Shown here: piece after piece, positions 1 to 6,401 of the stretch
Numbering within the stretch: position 1 is the stretch's first letter
How the letters are laid out: each line of letters starts with the position of its first letter
From: Pseudomonadales bacterium
GTDB lineage: Bacteria; Pseudomonadota; Gammaproteobacteria; Pseudomonadales; Moraxellaceae
Direction: 5' to 3'
Assembly (NCBI GenBank): GCA_013043915.1
Contig: JABEVH010000095.1
Location: forward strand, 1-12,913
DNA: 12,913 bases
Program-made: the position numbers and the translations under genes
Notes under the pieces: model-generated
The model's input: only the letters and a program-made list of their open reading frames with translations
Database searches by the model: none
Told to the model about the DNA's origin: nothing

Positions 1-609
1 GTAATGAAGGGTCTCGGCATGACAGTCCTCCTGAATATGCAGATGGCCTGTGGCCAATGCCTGTAGTACGGTGGGGTAAAGCTGGTGTTCCATATGGTGA
101 ACACGGTCAGCCAGTGATTCTGCATCATCCTCAGTATTGATCAAGAGGCTTGCCTGGGCCAGGACTGCACCGCCATCGAGCTCTTCATTGACAACATGAA
201 CACTGCAGCCGTGTTCATGATCTCCATCAGCCAAGGCGCGGGTGTGGGTATGTAGTCCTTTATGACGAGGTAGCAGGGATGGGTGAATATTAAGCAAACG
301 GTTGCGGAAGTGTCTTACAAACCCGGCGCTCAAAATTCGCATGAAACCTGCTAGCACCACGATATCAGGTTGGGCCTTGTCGATGAGTTGTTGAAGCACT
401 TCATCATAACGCTGGCGTTCAGCATAATGATGATGATCTAGCACCTCGGTAGGCAATCCCGCTGCCGCTGCTCGTGCTAATCCTTTAGCATCAGCCCGGT
501 TACTGATAACGAGAAGAATGCGGGCATTAAGCTGTCCTGCCTGAATGCTGTCGATCATGGCTTGAAGGTTAGAACCTTCGCCAGAAATTAATACAACGAG
601 CTTAAGCAT
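1..609 (-). CDS. purN: Phosphoribosylglycinamide formyltransferase (GAR transformylase), C-terminus cut by window edge
   Basis: Reading the minus strand from the ATG at 609 gives 203 uninterrupted codons to the window edge, so the 3' end is missing, probably by only a few residues (E. coli PurN is 212 aa). The enzyme transfers a formyl group from 10-formyl-tetrahydrofolate to GAR in cytoplasmic purine synthesis. The N-terminus VVLISGEGSNLQA (about residues 5-17) is the phosphate-binding loop. The folate and catalytic segment NIHPSLLP (107-114) carries the catalytic Asn107 and His109, and Asp145 in ELDGG is the third catalytic residue. The segment VVLAGFMRILS (about 84-94) is also typical. The ATG overlaps the purM stop in TAATG, so the two genes are translationally coupled in one operon. 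The identification is very secure. Confidence 0.97.
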   Translation of the reverse strand, partial: MLKLVVLISGEGSNLQAMIDSIQAGQLNARILLVISNRADAKGLARAAAAGLPTEVLDHHHYAERQRYDEVLQQLIDKAQPDIVVLAGFMRILSAGFVRHFRNRLLNIHPSLLPRHKGLHTHTRALADGDHEHGCSVHVVNEELDGGAVLAQASLLINTEDDAESLADRVHHMEHQLYPTVLQALATGHLHIQEDCHAETLHY

Positions 610-1649
610 TAGCGCATAACCACGTGAGCTTCTGATGCAGTGCTAGCCTCAATGCATCCAAGATTCCAGGCTTGTTCACCGTGCGAGTTCAAGTAGTCGA
701 TGATCGCTTGGCATGATGCGGCTGGGACAATAAGTACCATACCAACGCCACAGTTGAAAGTGCGATACATTTCATCCTGGGCGACCCGGCCCTGGGACTG
801 AAGCCATGGGAATATAGGTGGCCATGACCAGCTGCTCTCATCGATGACCGCACAGGTTCCCGAGGGCATAACTCTAGGCAGGTTCCCCGGTAATCCACCC
901 CCAGTGATATGAGCCATGCCATGTACGGGCCATGTTTTCAGCAATCCAAGTATCGACCGAACGTAGATGCGTGTAGGTTGCATCAGTACGTCTCCTAGCG
1001 TGCTCCCGTTAAATTCGTGGGAGGGAGAAGCACCACTGACTTCAAGAATTTTGCGTACCAGAGAATAACCGTTAGAGTGAACTCCGCTGGAGGCGAGCCC
1101 AATGAGTTGATCACCCACGGCAACTTTGTGACCGTCAATCAGCTGATCTTCCTCAACGACACCCACACAGAAACCGGCAAGATCATAATCATCGCCTTCG
1201 TACATGCCCGGCATTTCAGCGGTTTCACCGCCAACCAAGGCACATCCTGCAAGCTCGCAACCTTGTCCTATCCCTGTAATGACACGAGCAGCAGTGTCTA
1301 CATCCAGGTGGCCAGTGGCATAGTAGTCGAGAAAAAACAAAGGCTCGGCACCGCAGACAAGTAAGTCATTAACGCACATGGCGACCAGGTCAATGCCCAG
1401 GCTGTCATGTTTTTGCAGTTGCATGGCCAGACGCAGCTTGGTTCCTACACCATCTGTGCCTGAAACCAGAATGGGAGAACGATAGCCCGAAGGAATGCGG
1501 CAAAGAGCACCAAATCCGCCCAGCCCCCCCATGACTTCACGCCGATGGGTACGGCGGGCAACGTCCTTGATGCGATCAACCAGAGCATCGCCTGCTTCAA
1601 TGTCAACACCGGCATCCCGGTAACTTAAGGGTGATTGATCAGGGGCCAT
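609..1649 (-). CDS. purM: Phosphoribosylformylglycinamidine cyclo-ligase (AIR synthetase)
   Basis: This is a 346-residue protein, almost exactly the length of E. coli PurM (345). It catalyses ATP-dependent ring closure of FGAM to AIR in purine synthesis. Family signatures are QSPLSYRDAGVDI near the N-terminus, SGTDGVGTKLRLA (about 63-75, nucleotide and substrate site), GIDLVAMCVNDLL (85-97) and GGETAEMPGMY (140-150). The frame stays open upstream to 1748, but I choose the ATG at 1649. It has an AGGA Shine-Dalgarno six bases upstream, it starts exactly where family members start, and the upstream extension resembles nothing in PurM. It is first in the purM-purN operon and divergent from the DUF2066 gene at 1788. 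Confidence 0.97.
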   Translation of the reverse strand: MAPDQSPLSYRDAGVDIEAGDALVDRIKDVARRTHRREVMGGLGGFGALCRIPSGYRSPILVSGTDGVGTKLRLAMQLQKHDSLGIDLVAMCVNDLLVCGAEPLFFLDYYATGHLDVDTAARVITGIGQGCELAGCALVGGETAEMPGMYEGDDYDLAGFCVGVVEEDQLIDGHKVAVGDQLIGLASSGVHSNGYSLVRKILEVSGASPSHEFNGSTLGDVLMQPTRIYVRSILGLLKTWPVHGMAHITGGGLPGNLPRVMPSGTCAVIDESSWSWPPIFPWLQSQGRVAQDEMYRTFNCGVGMVLIVPAASCQAIIDYLNSHGEQAWNLGCIEASTASEAHVVMR

Positions 1650-1787
1650 GTCAGATCCTGTGGAGTAAAAAGCTGATTTTAACAGCCTGAGGAGCGCTTG
1701 CGATAAAAAATATGGCCTAGCTAGGATGGATTGCCATGTTGGTGACAATTCGCTACTTTAGTCGCCAACTATTTAGGTAAAACTTTT

Positions 1788-2843
1788 ATGCCTTTTCGAA
1801 AGCTCCTGGTGCTCTGCATGGTACTTATGATTGCGACATGGTCGCGAGCACAGGCTGATGACCACTTGATGTGGTGGGCTGAGGGCCAGCCGGGGCCTCA
1901 GGGAGGCATGTCTTTAGATGCGGGGGAGTTACGCAAACTTTTACAAGAAGTCCTGGTCCGCGTTACGGGGACGGCGGCTGTCCTGCTATCTCCCACCATG
2001 GCGTCGGTACTGGCGGCTCCCGATAAGGTTGTAATCAGCCATAGTGTCATTGCTGCTCATGATGGTCATCCGGCCCGATTGGTGGTTGAATTTTCTTCGG
2101 CTGCGTTAATGCCCCTGTTGGATAAGTCAGGATTCTCAGTTTGGCTTGATCGCCCACGTTTACTGGTGCTCTGGGTTCAAGGCTCACAACTTCAGCCCAT
2201 GCCAACCACCCTGGCTTCGGAATTTATGGCAGAGGCTCATCTGAGGGGGTTAACCTTGGCAAAACCAGCTCAGGCTGAGGCAGGAACCATGCTGATGCCT
2301 GCTGGGTCTAACCCCTTTTCTGCTCCAGCTCAATTGTGGTTTGATTTAGCTGAAAAATCAGGGGTTGCTGGAGTGTTATTGATAAGCATGGGGACACAAG
2401 GAAATTTGTCACAGGTGGACTGGCGCGTTGTCACCGAGCATCAGGATAGGCAATTTAACGTGCAGGTTGATGATGTATTGAGTTTTTGGCCATTCCTTGC
2501 AGATCAGGTCAGTGAAGTTCTGGCAGGTATGCATAATTGGCCTGCTGTCCGGGGCATGGTCATGCAGCTGGACATCAGCGGCGTTCAGAATATGGCTGAT
2601 TTTTCAGGGCTGATGAATATTTTACGTCGGCAGGGCATGAGTGAAATTAAAGTTCGCAGTTTGCAGGGGGATCATGTTGAAGTTTTAGGTTTACCAGGGT
2701 CAGAGGGTGCTCCCTCGTCTGAGGGACGCTTGCAGTTGCAGGGTTGGGATTCTCTGGATATTTCCAAGCGATGGAGAGATGCCTTGCTGTCAGGATGCCC
2801 TTGGCGTACCTATCGCTGGCAGCTAGGCCCGGTGGTTTTGTGA
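1788..2843 (+). CDS. DUF2066 family exported protein
   Basis: This 351-residue protein has a clear Sec signal peptide: a basic start (MPFRKL), a hydrophobic core and a probable cleavage after SRAQA near residue 22. The mature part fits the DUF2066 family: the early segment ELRKLLQEVLVRVTG (about 48-62) followed by hydrophobic VVEFSS and LLVLWVQG stretches, and a conserved location beside purMN and hda in gammaproteobacteria. No catalytic motif is visible and the family function is not established; it is probably periplasmic. A weak Shine-Dalgarno (AGGT) lies about 9 nt before the ATG. Its TGA overlaps the GTG start of the next gene in GTGA, so it heads a three-gene operon with the phosphatidyltransferase and hda. 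Family assignment is by remembered similarity only. Confidence 0.8.
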   Translation: MPFRKLLVLCMVLMIATWSRAQADDHLMWWAEGQPGPQGGMSLDAGELRKLLQEVLVRVTGTAAVLLSPTMASVLAAPDKVVISHSVIAAHDGHPARLVVEFSSAALMPLLDKSGFSVWLDRPRLLVLWVQGSQLQPMPTTLASEFMAEAHLRGLTLAKPAQAEAGTMLMPAGSNPFSAPAQLWFDLAEKSGVAGVLLISMGTQGNLSQVDWRVVTEHQDRQFNVQVDDVLSFWPFLADQVSEVLAGMHNWPAVRGMVMQLDISGVQNMADFSGLMNILRRQGMSEIKVRSLQGDHVEVLGLPGSEGAPSSEGRLQLQGWDSLDISKRWRDALLSGCPWRTYRWQLGPVVL

Positions 2844-3400
2844 TTGCCATACGCAGACAAATTCCTAATGCATTAAGCCTGCTAAGGTTGTTGTTAACGC
2901 CTTGGTTGTTGTTGATGATTCTTCATCAACAATTTGCAGCGGCGGTCAGTATCATGCTATTGGCGTTGATCAGTGATGGACTGGATGGATATTTGGCTCG
3001 ATATTGGCAAGTGGAGTCGTCGCTGGGAGCCTGGCTGGATGCGGTGGCTGATAAGCTGTTGCTGTGGAGTTTGCTTATCGTGTTAAGTGTTCAGCACTTG
3101 ATGCCATGGTGGTATTCATATTTGCTGATGGGGCGAGATGTTGTGTTGGTCATGGCTGCTTTATTGTGCCGATGGTATGGTGAGAGAACGCCGCCCCTAC
3201 ACCCTAATCTTTGGGGTAAAATGGCCATTGCAGCGCAAATGCTGGTCGCCTTATGGGTGCTAATCTCAGCGGCGGATGAACAATTACGCTACCTATCGCT
3301 ATCAGGTTTTATGATCATTGTGGTGATATTAAGTTTGGGGAGCTTACTTTCTTACTTAATGAGTTGGCTTCGTTTTTGGAAGGGGGCTGAACCATGGTGA
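2840..3400 (+). CDS. CDP-alcohol phosphatidyltransferase family membrane protein (PgsA-like)
   Basis: This 186-residue polytopic membrane protein displaces CMP from a CDP-linked lipid with an alcohol, most likely in inner-membrane phospholipid synthesis. The full family signature is present at residues 46-71: D46-GL-DG-YL-AR, eight residues, G63, AWL, D67, AVA, D71. All four metal and substrate aspartates are intact. About five or six hydrophobic segments follow the usual IPNALSLLR opening. I place the start at GTG 2840, which overlaps the upstream TGA (GTGA) and has GGTGG five bases before it. An ATG at 2744 in the same frame would add 32 residues inside the DUF2066 gene and unlike the family. 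The acceptor alcohol cannot be read; PgsA-type glycerol phosphate is a guess, and the true pgsA may lie elsewhere. Confidence 0.9.
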   Translation: MIAIRRQIPNALSLLRLLLTPWLLLMILHQQFAAAVSIMLLALISDGLDGYLARYWQVESSLGAWLDAVADKLLLWSLLIVLSVQHLMPWWYSYLLMGRDVVLVMAALLCRWYGERTPPLHPNLWGKMAIAAQMLVALWVLISAADEQLRYLSLSGFMIIVVILSLGSLLSYLMSWLRFWKGAEPW

Positions 3401-4083
3401 GGCAAATGGTCATGCATATTCCCTTGCCCTTAGAGCCTGAACTAGAGCATATGGTAGGTGAGCATCAACGCAAAAATCTGCTGCCGGCATTGCGTGCATG
3501 TTTGACCGGAACGGGTCCTGGCGTTATTTATGTGTATGGCGAGCCTGGCAGTGGTCGAACCTATATGATGATGGCATGCCAGCGTTGGCTGGAGAAACAT
3601 GGACATGCTGGGGATGTATTTTATTTATCGTTAAAAGAAGAATGTCTTGATGTGCGTGTACTTGATGGATTAGAGCGCTTTCGATGGCTGTGTATTGATC
3701 ATGTCGAGACTGTGCTGGGGCAAGTGATGTGGGAGACAGCTCTGTTTGATCTTTGTAATCGTCATCAGGGGCATTACTTACTGGTTGCTGGGCGTGATTT
3801 GCCTAGCCAATCCTGTCTTATACCCGATTTAGCTTCACGCTGGATGGCGGGGCTGGTTTATGGCATGGGCGGTTGGGGGGATGATGAACTCGCGGAATTT
3901 TTTGAGCAGGCTGCCAAACAACGCGGATTGCGTCTAAGTGCTGAACAGATAACCTATATACTGCAACGAGGCCCCAGGCAGCCCGGGGCTTTGTTAAAAT
4001 TTCTGGATCGGTTGGACGGCTACACGCTAGAAAAAAAACGACTGGTTACTTTGCCTGTTCTGCGAGAGCTTCTTGATCACTGA
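3394..4083 (+). CDS. hda: DnaA-family regulatory protein Hda
   Basis: A 229-residue AAA+ protein matching Hda, which with the DNA-loaded beta clamp stimulates ATP hydrolysis by DnaA and so limits re-initiation. Visible motifs are a variant Walker A GEPGSGRT (49-56; Arg in place of Lys is also seen in E. coli Hda), Walker B LCIDHVE (99-105), box VII DLASRW with the putative arginine finger Arg149, and a C-terminal RGPRQPGALLKFLDRLD segment. The N-terminal clamp-binding hexamer appears as HIPLPL (8-13), where E. coli has QLSLPL. ATG 3394 is preceded by GGAAGGGGG and overlaps the previous gene by 7 nt; ATGs at 3406 and 3412 are alternative starts that keep the hexamer. It is the last gene of the DUF2066 operon. 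Confidence 0.93.
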   Translation: MVRQMVMHIPLPLEPELEHMVGEHQRKNLLPALRACLTGTGPGVIYVYGEPGSGRTYMMMACQRWLEKHGHAGDVFYLSLKEECLDVRVLDGLERFRWLCIDHVETVLGQVMWETALFDLCNRHQGHYLLVAGRDLPSQSCLIPDLASRWMAGLVYGMGGWGDDELAEFFEQAAKQRGLRLSAEQITYILQRGPRQPGALLKFLDRLDGYTLEKKRLVTLPVLRELLDH

Positions 4084-4214
4084 GTCGGCAGGGATAACAA
4101 GGTGATTGTTTTGCTGTGTTAGAGCAACCATAATAATCGTTGTGTTTTTGGCTATGTGGATTCATACAAATTGCAACACTCTTAACTGATTTTATCAGCG
4201 ACAATAAGCACAGC

Positions 4215-4243
4215 GTGACGGTTAAGTTACGGATGACAATAAT
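4215..4243 (+). promoter_or_regulatory. Possible sigma70-type promoter for the beta-helix gene pair
   Basis: In the 200-nt gap after hda, GTGACG (4215-4220, 4 of 6 to consensus) and AATAAT (4238-4243, 5 of 6) are 17 bp apart. This would start transcription near 4250, about 34 nt before the ATG at 4284. No convincing terminator follows hda, so read-through is possible. The rest of the gap holds only a small CTGAT/ATCAG dyad (4186-4198). Confidence 0.35.
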
Positions 4244-4283
4244 TAGACCTTGATTGAAGGATACGCCTGAGGAGAAAGTCGGC

Positions 4284-6401
4284 ATGGCGCGGCCTAGGGA
4301 AAGTTTTATGGCCTTTGCAGGGGGAGTGCTCAGTCTCCTTGCCTCATTAAGTACATCGGCCAATACAGTAACCGTGGGAACCAATTGCACCCTAGATAAT
4401 GCTTTGGTGTATCTGCAGGCTGGGGCATCAGGAAGTACTGGAAGCACAGGAAATTGTGCCTCAGCATCAACAACGTCGTCCGGTAATACCATTACTATAC
4501 CGGCAGGTCAGTATCAGCTGACTCATACCGAAACTATAACTTCCAGCATTACCATTACCGGTGCTGGGCAATTGTCTAATACGGATACAAGCCAAGGGGC
4601 GAAAATAGGGGATCTTGGTTCAACCGAGACGCGTATTGTAGCCCCTGCCGGACAACGTGCTTTTGTGATTATGCCTACGACGACAACCACGGTTGCCGGA
4701 GTGACGACGACATCACCCAATCAGGTCACACTCTCGCAACTTTCTATCGTAGGAGGAACTGCGGCAGATGACTGTACCAGTTTATTGGGGCTGCCCTCGC
4801 TGGCTGGCCAGATGAACGGGGGGGCTATCTGCTCTGGGGCGATTTTGTCATTGACCAATGTGGAACTGCGTGGCAACCAGGCAGCCAATCTAGGCGGCGC
4901 GGTGTTTATCGGTGGTGGTTTTGGGGGAACACTTACTCTTTCCGGTGCAGCCTTTATGGGGAATTCAGTCACGTCCTCAACGAATGCGACGGGTGCCGCC
5001 ATTTTTTCAGGTTTGGGGTTGGTATATATCTCATCAGCCAGTTTTTTTGATCAGTGTGACACCACGGCGGCTGCACCAGCTACGGCCCCTGCAGCCTGTC
5101 CAGCGGGCATTAATGACTATACCTTGGCGGTTTATGGCTTGCCTCAAACGTTGTCTTCCACGCAACAAACTTGGTCTAATCTCACGATCAGCATGAATCA
5201 AGCCTCAGCGATTTATGATGAGTCCAAGTTGATCCTCAATAATAGCGATATCGTCAATAATTTGTCGGGTATAACGCTGCCCACCAGTTCGATATTTAAT
5301 GTTAAAACCATGGGGGTGATACTGTACTTAAGTAACAGTATCGTTGCTGGCAATAACAATTACGATTGCATTAACTTCTCTACTTCAGGCGTTATTCAAC
5401 CACCGGTAGCTAATATGTTTAGTATCCAGGGAGGTTGTCCTGTTGTTGATTCCGGTTCTAATGGTCCTATCATTTTATTTGGTGGCGGTGCAATTGGTAA
5501 TCCCTTGCCTGGAAATAAGACAATGATTGGTTTTGAAGGCATGGATTCGTTTTACAATATTTTTATTGATCCGACTAAGCCTGATCAAACCCTTATTGCC
5601 CCGGCCAATGCGGCTCCTACCGATGTCGGAATTTTAGCGCCGCTGGGTAATTATGGTGGTAGCTTATGGACGCACAAAGAACGGTTTCTTTTAGCCTACG
5701 ATATACGTGATCAGTCTCCTGTAATTGGACGAGGAGGTGGTGGCGGTGCCACGATTTCAACGGTGGCATGCACAACGGTGGATGCACGCGGGTTTAATCG
5801 TAATGGTTGTGATATAGGGACAGATCAGTATCAGTACCCAACGAATGGCACCTTGGCATTGAAGGGTGTCGAAGGGCAGCCCTTGACTTCGGGTAGCCTG
5901 AATACTCAGTTGGGCGATTCGGATTTAATACCCGTAGCGTCTTCAAGTTCAAATTCACTCTGGACGTGTAGCTCTATCTATGCAAATTCAAGTTTAACCG
6001 GTCAGGCCCAATCCACTGCACCCGGGTGTGCATGGGTGGTGCCTGATGCGCTCACCGCGGGCTCAGGCGGCATGCCTGCAACGAATACACGAGGATCGGT
6101 AGTTTTTAACGGCAGCGCCGAAACCCTGACCTATACACCCGCCACGGTATTTTATGGGGCTGCCAGTTTTAATCTTCGATTAACGACAACTTCAAGTATT
6201 TTTAATGCTGATTATAACAGTAAGTTTATAACAGAATCAGTGTCCATTACCGATCAGCCGGCTAGTGGAATTACCAGCAAGACACTTGGCGTAGGTCCGG
6301 GAGCTGGAAGTGAGGACGAATTTACGTTGTTGTCTTTATTGAGTTTAGCTGCTCTGTCGCAGCTAAAAAAATATAAAAATAAGAACAGGGAGCGTGCATG
6401 A
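4284..6401 (+). CDS. Exported beta-helix-like protein with choice-of-anchor-Q-like domain and C-terminal sorting-type tail
   Basis: This is a 705-residue predicted surface or secreted protein. A signal peptide (MARPRESF, then a hydrophobic core, cleavage near STSA-NT about residue 27) opens it. CTLDNAL (35-41) looks like a degenerate CSLREA-type start. The region to about 400 is rich in beta-strand turns of the GGAVFIGGGFGG and NNSDIVNN kind, as in right-handed beta-helices. SNSIVAGNNNYDC followed by DARGFNRNGCDIGTDQ (about 499-514) resembles the choice-of-anchor Q domain. The last 30 residues run from Gly-rich acidic (GPGAGSEDEF) through a hydrophobic stretch to a Lys/Arg-rich end. GAGGAG lies 9 nt before ATG 4284; an in-frame TTG at 4254 is less likely. 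A G7 run (4818-4824) lies in the coding region. It overlaps the next gene by 4 nt, and the ligand is unknown. Confidence 0.85.
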   Translation: MARPRESFMAFAGGVLSLLASLSTSANTVTVGTNCTLDNALVYLQAGASGSTGSTGNCASASTTSSGNTITIPAGQYQLTHTETITSSITITGAGQLSNTDTSQGAKIGDLGSTETRIVAPAGQRAFVIMPTTTTTVAGVTTTSPNQVTLSQLSIVGGTAADDCTSLLGLPSLAGQMNGGAICSGAILSLTNVELRGNQAANLGGAVFIGGGFGGTLTLSGAAFMGNSVTSSTNATGAAIFSGLGLVYISSASFFDQCDTTAAAPATAPAACPAGINDYTLAVYGLPQTLSSTQQTWSNLTISMNQASAIYDESKLILNNSDIVNNLSGITLPTSSIFNVKTMGVILYLSNSIVAGNNNYDCINFSTSGVIQPPVANMFSIQGGCPVVDSGSNGPIILFGGGAIGNPLPGNKTMIGFEGMDSFYNIFIDPTKPDQTLIAPANAAPTDVGILAPLGNYGGSLWTHKERFLLAYDIRDQSPVIGRGGGGGATISTVACTTVDARGFNRNGCDIGTDQYQYPTNGTLALKGVEGQPLTSGSLNTQLGDSDLIPVASSSSNSLWTCSSIYANSSLTGQAQSTAPGCAWVVPDALTAGSGGMPATNTRGSVVFNGSAETLTYTPATVFYGAASFNLRLTTTSSIFNADYNSKFITESVSITDQPASGITSKTLGVGPGAGSEDEFTLLSLLSLAALSQLKKYKNKNRERA

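Noticed and set aside
1017..1364. Plus-strand open frame of 115 codons inside purM
   Set aside because: Antisense to strongly conserved purM sequence, with no recognisable product.
1682..1720. Possible PurR operator upstream of purM
   Set aside because: Only one half (CGCAAGCG) resembles the PurR site and the other half does not match.
1650..1748. N-terminal extension of PurM by 33 codons
   Set aside because: The upstream reading frame is unlike the family and lacks a ribosome site, while ATG 1649 has a well-placed AGGA and gives the normal length.
2744..2839. Upstream ATG for the phosphatidyltransferase
   Set aside because: It lies inside the DUF2066 gene and adds residues not seen in the family; GTG 2840 overlaps the stop and has a GGTGG site.
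3871..3880. G6 run in hda as a phase-variation site
   Set aside because: Too short, and in a housekeeping gene where switching would be harmful.
4101..4160. Terminator after hda
   Set aside because: Only a 5-bp TTGCT/AGCAA stem without a following T-run; not convincing.
4046..4492. Minus-strand open frame of 148 codons across the hda / beta-helix junction
   Set aside because: Antisense to two supported genes; no domain, signal peptide or ribosome site supports it.
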